A stretch of 64,000 bases of DNA. Origin: Nitrospina sp. GTDB taxonomy: Bacteria > Nitrospinota > Nitrospinia > Nitrospinales > VA-1. The translations under genes were made by a program, and so were the position numbers. The notes under the pieces are model-generated. The model had not been told where the DNA came from and did no database searches. It saw only the letters and a program-made list of their open reading frames with translations. Positions 38,862 through 49,667 of this stretch are shown here, one piece after another (positions within the stretch are counted from its first letter, which is position 1; every line of letters starts with the position of its first letter). The stretch spans positions 1 through 64,000 of the forward strand of contig JABHBK010000044.1 of NCBI GenBank assembly GCA_018673915.1, read 5' to 3'.

Positions 38862-39215
38862 ATGAAAGAAAAACTAAACGCTCTTCAACAGCTTGCCGTG
38901 GATTCTGCTGCGGATAAAAAAGCTTTTGATATTCTCATTCTAGACCTGAGGAATCGCTCAGACCTTACAGATTTTTTCATGATATGCAGTGGAAACTCTA
39001 AGGTTCACGTTCAATCTATCGTTGATGCCATTCTGGAGAGATGTTACCAAACCCACAATAAACCCTCTGCGGTAGAAGGTTACTCAGGAGGTATCTGGAT
39101 AGTCGTGGATCTAGGAGATTTAATTGTACATGTTTTTCATAAAGAAGCCCGCCTTCACTACGACCTCGAACGTCTATGGGGTGATGTTCCTGTTATCAAG
39201 GCAGTAGGCCAATAA
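38862..39215 (+). CDS. rsfS: ribosome silencing factor
   Basis: 'LRNRSDLTDFFMICSGNSKVHVQSIVDAI', 'WIVVDLGDLIVHVFHKEARLHYDLERLWGD'. Confidence 0.95.
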   Translation: MKEKLNALQQLAVDSAADKKAFDILILDLRNRSDLTDFFMICSGNSKVHVQSIVDAILERCYQTHNKPSAVEGYSGGIWIVVDLGDLIVHVFHKEARLHYDLERLWGDVPVIKAVGQ

Positions 39216-39245
39216 AGACTCCCCCTTTTACCTGAAACTGTAACT

Positions 39246-39638
39246 ATGAACAAAAAGAAAGCTGATAAATTTCGCTCTATATTGGAATCCATTCGGACCG
39301 AATTACTGGGAGATGTAGAAAAATCGAACCAGAATGTGAGAGCCAGTGAAACCGAACAAATGGCTGATATAAGTGATGATGCCGCTCGCACCTATAATCG
39401 GCAACTGGAAGGGGAGATTGGGAATCAAGAATGGCAAAGACTCAAGCAGGTTGACTTGGCCATCAAGAAGATTGAAGAAGGAGAATATGGTATTTGCTCT
39501 CAATGCGAAGAACCTATTCCAGAAGCCCGGTTACAAGTAGTTCCCTTTACAGAATTCTGCACCCAATGTCTGAGCGAAATGGAAAAAAACCCCAAGGCCA
39601 CCGATCTCAATGACGAAGAAACTTTTGAGGAGGCTTAA
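39246..39638 (+). CDS. DksA/TraR-family C4 zinc-finger protein
   Basis: 'YGICSQCEEPIPEARLQVVPFTEFCTQCLSEME'. Confidence 0.92.
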   Translation: MNKKKADKFRSILESIRTELLGDVEKSNQNVRASETEQMADISDDAARTYNRQLEGEIGNQEWQRLKQVDLAIKKIEEGEYGICSQCEEPIPEARLQVVPFTEFCTQCLSEMEKNPKATDLNDEETFEEA

Positions 39639-39640
39639 AC

Positions 39641-40846
39641 GTGTCTTTGAAGCAAATCATCATTTTTTTAGTATTCGCACTGCTCTCTATATACACCGCG
39701 TTTCTAAACCCTCATGATTCTATAATTCATATTACGCAAAGCCAATCGCTGGAGCTACCGACCGTTCTCTTGTTACTAGGGTCTATTCTTATCGGTGTTA
39801 TCATTACCGTTTTTCTGTTCTGGACTTTTAATTTTAAAAACGCTCTGACTCGTTGGAAAATTGGTTTTAAAAATAACCGGGTGAAAAAAAGGAACCTCCG
39901 AGTTGAAACCCAGTTCAAAAAGGGAGAAAACTTTTTCATCTGTGGAAAGACAGATAAATCGCAAGCCCTTATTGAGAAAGTCCTCGATACTTCCCCTGAG
40001 CATGTCGGTGCCCTCAACCTGATGGGCCGAATCCTGAGCACTACCGGTAAATTTGACCAGGCAGAAATTTTTCACAAGAAAGCTCTCGCACTTGAGCCGC
40101 AAAACATTCATGCGCTCTATGACTTGGCCCACACTTATTCCAAGACCGATCGCCAAGATGAAGAAATCGCACTTCTTCAAAAAATACAGGGGATGAACCC
40201 AGGAACTGCTGGCCCCATACTGCGTCTTCGCGATATTTATTTGAAGCACAAAGACTGGAAAAAAGTTTGCGTCCTTCAGAAAAAAGTTTTGCCTCTTTTA
40301 CGTGAGAACCTGGAGGAATGGAAAAAGGAACAGACAAATCTAAGCCTATACCACTTTGAGTTTGGCAAACAATGCCTGGAAAATAGTAACCAAGACGCCG
40401 CTATTTCCGCCTTCAAACAGGCTCTACGTGTCTCCGAACAATGCCTGCAGGCCTACTTGTCATTGGGAGATGCCTATTTGGAGTCTGGCAAACAAAAGCA
40501 GGCGTTGAAAACATGGAAAACTGGATATCAAAAAACTGGGAATAAATCCTGTTTGGTGCGTTCGCAAATCGCCCTCAGAGATTCCGAAAATTATCAGGAA
40601 CTTTTGCACACCTATGAAGAAACCCTGGAAGCATCGGAAGAACAATCCCTGCTTGTACTTTTATTGTCTACATTCTATCTGGAGCATGGATTGGAAGATA
40701 AAGCTCGACATCTACTGGAAAACAACTCACCTGAACATCCCCTGCTTCATTCCTTATTACTGGAAAGTGCCCAGCACTCAGGAAACGGTAACCAGCAATC
40801 CCATTTCGAACTGACCCGAGACGCAGTATTCGCCCTAACTCTCTAG
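39641..40846 (+). CDS. membrane-anchored TPR protein (LapB/YciM-like N-terminus, no rubredoxin-like C-terminus)
   Basis: Two N-terminal TM segments and multiple TPRs ('ALNLMGRILSTTGKFDQAEIFHKKALALEPQNIHALYDLA'). Confidence 0.75.
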   Translation: MSLKQIIIFLVFALLSIYTAFLNPHDSIIHITQSQSLELPTVLLLLGSILIGVIITVFLFWTFNFKNALTRWKIGFKNNRVKKRNLRVETQFKKGENFFICGKTDKSQALIEKVLDTSPEHVGALNLMGRILSTTGKFDQAEIFHKKALALEPQNIHALYDLAHTYSKTDRQDEEIALLQKIQGMNPGTAGPILRLRDIYLKHKDWKKVCVLQKKVLPLLRENLEEWKKEQTNLSLYHFEFGKQCLENSNQDAAISAFKQALRVSEQCLQAYLSLGDAYLESGKQKQALKTWKTGYQKTGNKSCLVRSQIALRDSENYQELLHTYEETLEASEEQSLLVLLLSTFYLEHGLEDKARHLLENNSPEHPLLHSLLLESAQHSGNGNQQSHFELTRDAVFALTL

Positions 40847-40986
40847 CGAGAGTCCCACTAGTAATAGCTTTTTCTGCTAACAACAATGCTCGCGGCTGAA
40901 AATGTTTTGTTGGAAAGCTTTAATGGACCCCTCTTTTTAAAGAGAGCTTTGCGTAAGTCGATAATATAGAAAAGCGAGATGCTTCT

Positions 40987-41023
40987 ACCCCTCCGGGGCA
41001 TGAAGGCATAGGTCAAATATCAC
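40987..41023 (+). repeat. dispersed repeat family B
   Basis: acccctccggggcatgaaggcataggtcaaatatcac. Confidence 0.6.
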
Positions 41024-41030
41024 AAGTGGG

Positions 41031-41606
41031 TTAGCGGTTTTTGTAGAGTTTATGACTGAGGATTTTGCTGTTTTTGGCAAAGACATGTGCCGCAACCAGC
41101 ATATTTGCTTTGAGAGAGAAATACATTCCCTTTTTAGGGTATTTGGCCAAGCTGGCATTCATAGACTGAGGCACTCCATACTTTTCAATCAGGGCAGTAA
41201 CCTTGACTCCTATTTTAATGCCTTCTAAAAAAATTCCCTTGAACTGAGGCAACATTTCCAAGGCCTCAACCCTATTTTTTCCGTTCAATGCATGCAAAAC
41301 AATACCATGATTGGCGTATTTAATGGAAACACTGTCGAACTTGGATTCAGTACCACGCTTGGTGCTGATGGCACCAGGGGTCCCCAGCAACTTGATCGCC
41401 TCTTTCAATGGCATACCTACTTTTAGGTTCTTGCCTATAACCAGGCCTTCTGGTTTTTTCTTTTTGGCTTCGGCAGGAGCTTTGGCTGCTTTCGTTTCTT
41501 TTTTAACGGGAGCAGCTGTCTGCTTATCAGTCGGTTTCGTTTCCGCCGCCACCACGGTTTGCGTCAAACAAAAGAAAAATAAAACTGCAAACTTCAGAAT
41601 GTTCAC
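41031..41606 (-). CDS. secreted protein of unknown function
   Basis: Signal peptide MNILKFAVLFFFCLTQTVVAA, Lys/Ala-rich linker, folded C-terminal region. Confidence 0.6.
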   Translation of the reverse strand: MNILKFAVLFFFCLTQTVVAAETKPTDKQTAAPVKKETKAAKAPAEAKKKKPEGLVIGKNLKVGMPLKEAIKLLGTPGAISTKRGTESKFDSVSIKYANHGIVLHALNGKNRVEALEMLPQFKGIFLEGIKIGVKVTALIEKYGVPQSMNASLAKYPKKGMYFSLKANMLVAAHVFAKNSKILSHKLYKNR

Positions 41607-41779
41607 CGATATCTCCTTTCAAAATCAAAAGGCCAACGATCTACCTCTCTGGGTACGAATGGTTGCTATTATTATAACCCCAAACCTTGAAAATTAAACA
41701 TTTATTTTCAACTAGTTAGGAATCTTTAGCCGATGAAGTAGAGAGTTTGTTTTTCCGGGGGTTTTACGATCGGGTATTC

Positions 41780-43090
41780 CTAAATATCATCCATTGAGGG
41801 AATATTTTTCCGGCGATCCCGTTTTGATTTGGTTTTTTCCTTCTGAAATTTTCGCCATTCAGACCTATCTTCTTTGGAAGGGATGGAAGATTCCTCCTCA
41901 TCCCAGATATCCAGCGATTTCACCTCTACCCGAGACGATTTTTTCGATTCTTTGGTCTGGCACCGTTTGCCTTCTTCAAACTCTTTGGCGGTCAGTGCCG
42001 CTTCCATATTGAATAAATCTTTTTGTTCTTTCTTTACGCGCCGGATAGATATAGCTTCTGCACGCAGTCGAATTTCCTTAGCATTTACCAGTCCACTTTT
42101 CCAGGTAGCAGGGAATTTATCGAACCCATAAAGCGCTCCAGTCCAAGCCCCCACCAAAGCACCCAACGTTTCTGTCTCCCTCCCGTGCCCCAGGGAATGA
42201 GTGAGCGTGGAAGCAAAACTCGAGTCGGGAGGTAAAAGCACACAATGCAAAGCCAGTGGAAGCAAAGTCAGCACAAAACCTTGTGAAGGATGACGAATAT
42301 CGAGTTTGGTATAGGCGTTGGCATATTCGCAGAGCCATTGCAAGAAATCCGGATCTTTAGATTTATCCGCTAAACCTTTTAAAGCTCCACTCAGGGCATT
42401 CAACTCTTTCCCATCCTCCGGGAACCTTTGCTGGTACTCCGCTTCCGCCTGCTGGCATATTTCTTCCGCCTCCCGCAAAATATCAGTAGAAGCTAGAGGA
42501 ATCTCTTCAGGAGATAAAGCCAGAAACCGTGTCACTAAAAATCCCGTTAAAACTGTTCCAACAACTTCAAACCGGTTTCGGCTCATCAGCAAACAGACTT
42601 CAAAACATTGTCGAGCCAAAGTTTTTGACCATTTACCCTGAAACAAAGCCAGAGGCACAGCCAGAATAGTAAACAAAGAGGTGAAGGAATTCTGCTCAGA
42701 GACTTGCCCTTCCTCCAGATCATCCAACAGATCCACCGCCCTCCACAGACAGGTAGAGTGGTTGCGGTAAACTCCGAAATAACTTTCGGGACCCGATTTT
42801 GCCAGCTCCTGAAAATTTTTCGCCGACTCCCGTAGAAATTGCTTTTTGTTATTTAACAAGGCATCTCCTACCGCAAGGGCGCATTGGGTCGGGGCACCAT
42901 ACAATCCTTTCATGCGATAGGTTTTAATACCTTTGCCTAAAATCGTGCGCACATCCTTGAAGTCATCCATCGCTCCAAAAATCTGGCGGATAGCGGCTGG
43001 CTTCAACCCTTTTGCAGATCGACCCATCGCATCGCCAACGGCCATTCCAAACCAACTGCCAATTATTTTGTCTTGACTGATATTGTTCAT
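41780..43090 (-). CDS. ADP-ribosylglycohydrolase (DraG) family protein with degenerate metal-binding motifs
   Basis: 'IIGSWFGMAVGDAMGRSAKGL', 'YGAPTQCALAVGDALL', 'GRETETLGALVGAWTGALYG'; charged C-terminal tail. Confidence 0.75.
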   Translation of the reverse strand: MNNISQDKIIGSWFGMAVGDAMGRSAKGLKPAAIRQIFGAMDDFKDVRTILGKGIKTYRMKGLYGAPTQCALAVGDALLNNKKQFLRESAKNFQELAKSGPESYFGVYRNHSTCLWRAVDLLDDLEEGQVSEQNSFTSLFTILAVPLALFQGKWSKTLARQCFEVCLLMSRNRFEVVGTVLTGFLVTRFLALSPEEIPLASTDILREAEEICQQAEAEYQQRFPEDGKELNALSGALKGLADKSKDPDFLQWLCEYANAYTKLDIRHPSQGFVLTLLPLALHCVLLPPDSSFASTLTHSLGHGRETETLGALVGAWTGALYGFDKFPATWKSGLVNAKEIRLRAEAISIRRVKKEQKDLFNMEAALTAKEFEEGKRCQTKESKKSSRVEVKSLDIWDEEESSIPSKEDRSEWRKFQKEKTKSKRDRRKNIPSMDDI

Positions 43091-43215
43091 AAACCACTAG
43101 GCGTCGGGTCAGGGTGCACGTGATATTCTTCTTCAGCTTTCAGAGGCAACGGCCTGTATAACCAAGAAACCGTCGAATTAGTCTTCATGACCTGCAAGGG
43201 TAAAATAAAGACATC

Positions 43216-44046
43216 CTAAATTTTGGCCGGGGAACAAAGAGGTATTAAAGGAGTGGGGTGGTTTTGCTCGGCGATGATCAAATTCGGTGTGCTTTGTCCC
43301 AGTGCTTGTTGGGCAGTGAGCCGGGCCAGGTCCGGGTGGTTGTTGGTCTCGCTCATATGCATCAATACAACGAGGTGCAACCCGGAATGCTTGACCGCTG
43401 ACAATATTTCTCCGCAGGATTCGTTGGAAAGGTGCCCCACGTCACTTTTAATTCTTCTCTTGGTGACCCAGGGATAGGGCCCGGCATCCAACATTTCCAC
43501 ATCGTGATTGGATTCGATGAGCAGGACATCCAGGTTTTGCAATTTACTTATGACCTCTGAAGTTGCTCTTCCCAGATCAGTAGCGAGGCCCAGTCGCAAC
43601 CCCTGATAATGAATAACAAAAGCCACCGATTCTTCTGCGTCATGGGGAGTGGCATAAGGTTCCACAACCAACTCGCCAAACTCAACAGGTTGGCCCGCTC
43701 GAATCGAATTAAAGCCAGGGAGTTTCCCCAAGGTAGAGCTCGCACGACTATAAGTTCCATCCGTGGTGTAAAGTTCAATTTGATGTTTTCTTAAAAGCGG
43801 ACCCATACCCCGGATGTGATCGGAGTGTTCATGGGTGGCGAACACAGCGTCCAATCCCTGTAGGGACCGACCAATACTAACCATACGTTGAGAGAGTTTT
43901 TTCTCACTTAACCCCGCGTCAATCAGAATACGTTTTCCGTCCGCCTCGATATAAAGCGAATTACCACCACTTCCGCTGGACAATATAGAGAACTTCAAGT
44001 CCTTCAGCAGAGGAGCCGATGGAACTATACCTTCGTGGTCGGACAA
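43216..44046 (-). CDS. MBL-fold metallo-hydrolase (YycJ/WalJ-like)
   Basis: 'FSILSSGSGGNSLYIEADGKRILIDAGLSEKKL', 'VFATHEHSDHIRGM', 'ESNHDVEML', 'GHLSNESCGEIL'. Confidence 0.92.
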   Translation of the reverse strand: MSDHEGIVPSAPLLKDLKFSILSSGSGGNSLYIEADGKRILIDAGLSEKKLSQRMVSIGRSLQGLDAVFATHEHSDHIRGMGPLLRKHQIELYTTDGTYSRASSTLGKLPGFNSIRAGQPVEFGELVVEPYATPHDAEESVAFVIHYQGLRLGLATDLGRATSEVISKLQNLDVLLIESNHDVEMLDAGPYPWVTKRRIKSDVGHLSNESCGEILSAVKHSGLHLVVLMHMSETNNHPDLARLTAQQALGQSTPNLIIAEQNHPTPLIPLCSPAKI

Positions 44047-44223
44047 ATGCCGTTGCGCTTCTGGAATTAAATTTATGGTTTCTCTCCAAGGATGAAAAAG
44101 TAAAAAACTGCAGGCAGTGGCTACTACAATGAGTAGCGGCTGGTGGTAAGAATACTAACACAGAAACAGCCAATATTTTAATAGGCCAAAAGAATCTCAA
44201 GATGTTTTTTTTAAAACGCTTCT

Positions 44224-45711
44224 TCAATCATCAATCTGGGCTTTTTGCAGACCACCGCTATAATCGATGAACACGGATTTCCATTCAGTGAAAATTTCCA
44301 GCGCAGTAGTTCCTGCTTCACGATGGCCATTGCCCGTTCCCTTGGTTCCGCCAAAAGGCAGCTGCACTTCCGCTCCAATGGTAGAGGAGTTAATATAGGT
44401 GATTCCGGTATCGAGTTTTTCGATGGCCTTGAATGCACGGTTCACATCTCGGGTATAAATTGCTGATGACAATCCAAACCTGGAATCGTTGACGATATCC
44501 ACGGCATTCTCCAGACTTTTGCATTCCAAAATGCTTAATACCGGACCGAATATTTCTTCCTGTGCAATTCGCATTTTCGGAGATACCCCCGCAAACAATG
44601 TGGGCTCAAAGAAAAAACCGTTCCGGCATATACCCTTTTTATATATATTTCCTCCGAACAATAATTTGGCTCCTTCTTCCACACCAATCTTGCAGTAACT
44701 CAAAATTTTCTGCCGCTGTGACTCGTTGATTATGGGACCCACATCGGTGGTTTTTTTGAGTCCATCTCCCAAGCGAAGCATTTTCGTGCGTTTAAGGAGA
44801 CGACTGGTAAATTTTTTAAGGACTTTTTTATGCACAATGACACGGCTACAAGCAGTGCACCGTTGTCCGGTAGTTCCAAACGCTCCCCATACTACTCCCT
44901 CCACAGCGGAGTTAAGATCGGCATCATCCATCACGATGATGGCATTTTTTCCTCCCATTTCCAGGGAATATTGTTTCATATTCCAGGCACATTTATGCGC
45001 CACTTGCGCACCCGTATCGGTCGATCCAGTAAAAGAAACCAGGTTGACGCTGTGATGCTCGATCAGGGGTTCACCCACTTCTGTTCCCGAACCGGTGACA
45101 AAGTTCAATACACCCGGCGGCAGACCCGCCTCTTCAAATAATTTTACAAAACGATAGGCTGAAAGAGGAGTATCACTGGCAGGCTTGAACACCACCGTAT
45201 TGCCACAAACCAAAGCGGGAATTAGTTTCCAGGAAGGAATAGCAATAGGAAAATTCCATGGCGTGATTGCCGCCACTACCCCCACCGGCATTCTGACCGT
45301 CATGCAAAACTTGTTATTCAATTCTGAAGGAACCGTTTCACCCAGCAGTCGCCTGCCTTCCCCTGCTGTGTAATAGGTAAGGTCGATCGCTTCCTGAACA
45401 TCACCACGGGTTTCGTTGAGAATCTTTCCCATTTCACGGGTCATGTCCTGCGCCAGAGATTCTTTATGCATGGTCAATAGTTCACCCACCCGGAAAAGAA
45501 TTTCACCCCGTTTGGGAGCGGGCAGGTTTCTCCATCCTTCCTGAGCCTTGACGGCGGATTTTATCGCTTTATTCAGGTCATTCGCGTTTGATTTTTGAAA
45601 ACGCCCGATGATTTCTTTTTTGTTGGCAGGGTTAATATTATCGAAGGTTTCGCCACTGGAAGAAGCTACCCATTTCCCATCAATAAAATTTTTGTAGGTT
45701 TTAATTGCCAT
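44224..45711 (-). CDS. aldehyde dehydrogenase family protein
   Basis: '[30 protein letters not shown]', '[12 protein letters not shown]', '[12 protein letters not shown]', '[10 protein letters not shown]'. Confidence 0.93.
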   Translation of the reverse strand: MAIKTYKNFIDGKWVASSSGETFDNINPANKKEIIGRFQKSNANDLNKAIKSAVKAQEGWRNLPAPKRGEILFRVGELLTMHKESLAQDMTREMGKILNETRGDVQEAIDLTYYTAGEGRRLLGETVPSELNNKFCMTVRMPVGVVAAITPWNFPIAIPSWKLIPALVCGNTVVFKPASDTPLSAYRFVKLFEEAGLPPGVLNFVTGSGTEVGEPLIEHHSVNLVSFTGSTDTGAQVAHKCAWNMKQYSLEMGGKNAIIVMDDADLNSAVEGVVWGAFGTTGQRCTACSRVIVHKKVLKKFTSRLLKRTKMLRLGDGLKKTTDVGPIINESQRQKILSYCKIGVEEGAKLLFGGNIYKKGICRNGFFFEPTLFAGVSPKMRIAQEEIFGPVLSILECKSLENAVDIVNDSRFGLSSAIYTRDVNRAFKAIEKLDTGITYINSSTIGAEVQLPFGGTKGTGNGHREAGTTALEIFTEWKSVFIDYSGGLQKAQIDD

Positions 45712-45832
45712 GGCTGAATCCTGTAGAAGTTAGAGAAAAACAATTAGAGCTGGGCGACCCAAAACATCTGCTCTAATCAATTTAATCCCGCTAATAAGGA
45801 TTGGCAAGGAAAAGGAAAATAAAAATGATCTA

Positions 45833-47182
45833 TTAAGTTTCTTGCCAGGAGAGGAGACTTACTTTATTACTTAAAACCGGGGCGACGATGTCGCCGTTAT
45901 AGGTAATGGTTACGCCTCCTTTAGCTGAGGATTCTGTTCCATTAACGGTGGTTTGGTCATTAGTTGTTAAATTATTTCCGATAATATATCCCGTCAAGTT
46001 TGCGCCTCCTGAAATGTCAAACTGGTCCTTACAGGCGATCACGCCTGTGGTATCCTGATCCATGCCAGAAATACTGATATCATTTTCCGCAATTAAAAAA
46101 AGGTTTTGTATGTCGGGTGTATGATCAGTATCCCCAGCCCAATTTTGAATTTCTGCGCTTCCCGTCCATTTGATACTTCCCGTAGCGACCAAAGTAATCG
46201 TCCACGGGTTGCCACTAGTACCAACACTCTGGCCTGTAAAATCCTCCTGAAAATAAAAGAAAGCGTCTTCAAGGTTAGGGGTACCTGACGTTCCCCAACC
46301 CTGGGGGCCATGGGTAAATCCGTTAAAAGTTCCAGTATACGCAGTGGTCCCCCCCCCTCCGGGGGCGGGTTCAACCTCCGTGAAGGTTCCAGGAGAAGTT
46401 TGCTGGTCAATGCTGCCATCAGCGCGAAAAACATAATCGGCATACTGTAGAAAGTCCGTAGGCTCAAGGACCGGAACAAACTCTTCTGAAGCTCCGGCAG
46501 TACAATCTGAACCTCCGCAAGACCCTGTTGCGCTTGCCCCTTCGTCAACGGTGGGATTCCCGGTCTGGGTAACATCGCTATTGGAATGGACGGCGCCGCT
46601 TGTTCCGGTAATCGTCGTTGAATTTCCGTTGATATCTATATCCCCTTCCGACAGGAGGGCATACTCAGATTTAAACTGGGGTCTATAAATATACGCTTCC
46701 AAGGTGGCTGTGACTCCACTTATAGTCCCGGTCGAAGTTAGAACGACAGTGTTGTCCGCATCCGTAGTCGTAGCGGTGCCATCGGCGTTATCTGCGATAG
46801 TTACCGAATAGGTTCCGCCTCCACTACCAAGCCCGATGCTGGTAAACGTCCCGGTTGGCCAATCGGCACCACCGACCAGTTCATCATCAAAGCCATTGTT
46901 CGCTTCCCCCGGACTATCACCGCTGGCATCATAATTGAAATAGTTTAAGGCCCTGTGGATTCCCGCTTCGGCTATATGAACTGCCTGACGAGTTTTGGTA
47001 TAATCTTTGGTCCGCTTGATATCCACGGAAGCGTATTTAATCGCTACCAAACTCAATACAGTCAGCACAACCATCAAGGCCAAGCCCGCAACAAGGGCAA
47101 TGCCTTTTTGATTGGAAAGATACCCCGAGCCTGCTGAGGTTTTCCGGTAATATCCATTTCGGAATCGATAAGTTCTTGTCAT
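45833..47182 (-). CDS. PilX-like pilus assembly protein with large C-terminal domain
   Basis: 'NQKGIALVAGLALMVVLTVLSLVAIKYASVDIKRTKDYTKTRQAVHIAEAGIHRAL'. Confidence 0.82.
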   Translation of the reverse strand: MTRTYRFRNGYYRKTSAGSGYLSNQKGIALVAGLALMVVLTVLSLVAIKYASVDIKRTKDYTKTRQAVHIAEAGIHRALNYFNYDASGDSPGEANNGFDDELVGGADWPTGTFTSIGLGSGGGTYSVTIADNADGTATTTDADNTVVLTSTGTISGVTATLEAYIYRPQFKSEYALLSEGDIDINGNSTTITGTSGAVHSNSDVTQTGNPTVDEGASATGSCGGSDCTAGASEEFVPVLEPTDFLQYADYVFRADGSIDQQTSPGTFTEVEPAPGGGGTTAYTGTFNGFTHGPQGWGTSGTPNLEDAFFYFQEDFTGQSVGTSGNPWTITLVATGSIKWTGSAEIQNWAGDTDHTPDIQNLFLIAENDISISGMDQDTTGVIACKDQFDISGGANLTGYIIGNNLTTNDQTTVNGTESSAKGGVTITYNGDIVAPVLSNKVSLLSWQET

Positions 47183-47186
47183 GATA

Positions 47187-47960
47187 TTAATTCCTTAAAG
47201 TGATATCCGTACTGAAATCCTGAGTAATATCCGTGTCTGTCGAGTCCTGCAAAGTGATGGTTATCCCAATCGTGCTAACCTGCGTTGTTTGCGTCTCGCC
47301 AAAAAAATCAAAGGCCAGGTCGGACACCTCCCCTATAAGGATCGTGGAGGTTCCTCCATCGACCGTTTTTCTAATATTTGTTCCATTTAAATCAATGACC
47401 ACATCATTATATTTATTTATGGTTACAAGTTTTGAGTTGGCTCCATAGGAGTAGGTATTGGTCAATCCACTTCCCAAAGGAATACTGGTGGATGAGGGTG
47501 TTCCGTCCACAGTATTTAATTCTGAATCTCCAAAACTGGGATTGTAGATAACGATTTTATCTCCATCACTGAATGTCGTTCCACTATCAACTACAGTGAT
47601 CGAAGTATCGGCTGCGCTTCCGCCACTTGATGCACTTGGAGGTGTTGAAGCGCGCACATCAAACAAATTGGAACGGTAAGTTATCGTCGAACCATTTGCA
47701 ACCGGTTCCGGAGCCACGAACCCCTCGTCGGGGGGCAGTCCAAATCCAATTTCTTTCATTTCCTGGGCAAGAACTTTAATCGCGTGACGCCCTTTGGCTC
47801 GTATATTAGTAGATGCGTTTTCTGTTTTTAAAACTTCCTCTTGTTGGCTGAACACATAAATGGCTACGCCCATAACAATGACCCCGAGAACCCCGGCGAT
47901 CAGAAGTTCAATCACGGTAAACCCTCGTTCATTAGAGAGAAATCTGGATTTATTCTTCAT
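47187..47960 (-). CDS. PilW-like minor pilin
   Basis: 'NERGFTVIELLIAGVLGVIVMGVAIYVFSQQE' prepilin motif. Confidence 0.85.
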   Translation of the reverse strand: MKNKSRFLSNERGFTVIELLIAGVLGVIVMGVAIYVFSQQEEVLKTENASTNIRAKGRHAIKVLAQEMKEIGFGLPPDEGFVAPEPVANGSTITYRSNLFDVRASTPPSASSGGSAADTSITVVDSGTTFSDGDKIVIYNPSFGDSELNTVDGTPSSTSIPLGSGLTNTYSYGANSKLVTINKYNDVVIDLNGTNIRKTVDGGTSTILIGEVSDLAFDFFGETQTTQVSTIGITITLQDSTDTDITQDFSTDITLRN

Positions 47961-47970
47961 GGCTTAACCA

Positions 47971-48408
47971 TTATTGAGAAATCAAAGTATCAAGGGTGAC
48001 TGTTTTACTCGTATCCCAGGAGACCGTAACCGATGCCGTATAAAAATTTGTCAACGTGGCATCAGTCGTAATCGTCCAAGTGCGGGTATATATAGAGTCG
48101 GCATTCCCCGTATCTCCTTCTGCGTCTATCACTTCGCCCCCAGTTGTGGCAGTCCAGGTTCCTGAAGATTCAGTCGGAGAATCCAGAGTATCCGCATCCG
48201 TCAAGGAAACTGTCAGAGCCGTATTTCTAATGGACTCCATTTTATCCTGGGCCAGAGTCGTAGCTACGGATTCTTTTTTACTTTGCGTATTCTGGCCGAC
48301 AACATTTCCCGAGGTCATAATGTAAGCAATCAAGCCCGCTGTAATAATCAAAGCGGCAACAAGAACCTCGACGAGAGTAAAACCGGAATTATTGTTTAAT
48401 CGTTTCAT
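47971..48408 (-). CDS. PilV-like minor pilin
   Basis: 'NNSGFTLVEVLVAALIITAGLIAYIMTSG' prepilin motif. Confidence 0.88.
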   Translation of the reverse strand: MKRLNNNSGFTLVEVLVAALIITAGLIAYIMTSGNVVGQNTQSKKESVATTLAQDKMESIRNTALTVSLTDADTLDSPTESSGTWTATTGGEVIDAEGDTGNADSIYTRTWTITTDATLTNFYTASVTVSWDTSKTVTLDTLISQ

Positions 48409-48481
48409 GATTTGAGTCATATCTATCAATCGATAATCGGCCTATTCTTTTAATTATGGAGGTAAAAGCCTAGCACGCAAT

Positions 48482-48513
48482 CCCCCAAATGAGGGGTATC
48501 CGTAAATACGGAT
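48482..48513. promoter_or_regulatory. two adjacent inverted repeats upstream of pilVWX-like genes
   Basis: cccc caaatga gggg and atccgta-aa-tacggat, side by side. Confidence 0.45.
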
Positions 48514-48820
48514 TAATGAGCGTTTCTTTCCTAATCATACGTAGCAAGATAAAGGCCAAAAATTAAAAAACGCGAGAGGCATTACAAGTATAGTTAATTT
48601 TTCAATGGTTTTCAGAAATTAAAAATATTTGGCGGGTGGAGTGTGAATGGTTAATTCGAAAATACTGTCACTAATTTTATTATCAAGATAACAAAATTTT
48701 ATACTCAGAGATAAGTGGGGGTTTTAACATAAAAGCCTACCCCTTTTTAATAGACGCTCTATTACGGACTCTTTGAAATACTATTCGGAATCCTTGCAAA
48801 GTTTATGATTCCAAGTCTGA

Positions 48821-49594
48821 TCAATAATTTCGTTTTTCTTTCTGGACAGGCTTTTCCAGTTCCTTCTCGCTAGAAGGTTCTACGCTGGATGTGGGTGGCA
48901 ATTCACTTACCGGTTTGACCTCTTTAGCTTTGGCGAGAGCTTCTGTCAGTTTTTCCAGCAACTGTTTTTCCTTCCCAGCTTCGCTCTTCAATCGGTTTGT
49001 CAACGCCTGAGTTTGGCGACGGGAGGTAATAGTAGTCGGTAAAACTTTCTGAGCTTGTTCGTCTTCAGTAATACTCGTTTTCAGAAACTCGGCAATTTCC
49101 TTGAACAATGGAAGGTCACTCGAGGAAACTTGACCTAATAGCGCCTGCTTTTGGGGAGTTGCCCCCGCAACAGCTTCTTTAAGCAGACGAAATTTGCTCC
49201 TGCTGGCTGGCCAGGAATTAAATTTTTCGTAGCGGGGTATATCTACATTCAAGAAACCAACGACTGCCTCAGCAGTCGAACGCTGGGCCTCAGTTAAACC
49301 TTCTTCACCTTCTTTTTTTTCAAGATCGGCAGGCTGATCCGTAACACTTTCTTTTTCGGTAACCTCTCCCTCTTCGCCAGACGCCTGCTTTTTCTTGAGC
49401 TCTGGAGTTTGGGCTTTGGGATTCCTTATAAAGGGCTTTTTTCGGAACGCTTCTGGAACCTTAGTGGGATCGTCCGTAAAATGGATTTTTCCATTTTTAT
49501 CTCTCCATTTATAAATAGCCGCGTCCGCATCCGCTAACCCTAAAAAGCCAATGACGAAAATAATCAACCCAAGGTTTGTTTTCCTGATTTCCAT
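48821..49594 (-). CDS. DUF4124 domain-containing exported protein
   Basis: 'ADAAIYKWRDKNGKIHFTDDPTKVPEAFRKKP' after an N-terminal hydrophobic segment. Confidence 0.8.
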   Translation of the reverse strand: MEIRKTNLGLIIFVIGFLGLADADAAIYKWRDKNGKIHFTDDPTKVPEAFRKKPFIRNPKAQTPELKKKQASGEEGEVTEKESVTDQPADLEKKEGEEGLTEAQRSTAEAVVGFLNVDIPRYEKFNSWPASRSKFRLLKEAVAGATPQKQALLGQVSSSDLPLFKEIAEFLKTSITEDEQAQKVLPTTITSRRQTQALTNRLKSEAGKEKQLLEKLTEALAKAKEVKPVSELPPTSSVEPSSEKELEKPVQKEKRNY

Positions 49595-49667
49595 GGTGAA
49601 ATCCCGACTGCCTTTTCAAAGTATTTTGAAATTTTTGTACTGGGGCAATAATTCTTATAAAGCTAAC

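Noticed and set aside
39641-40846. Calling the TPR protein LapB outright
   Set aside because: The C-terminal CxxC rubredoxin-like domain of LapB is absent
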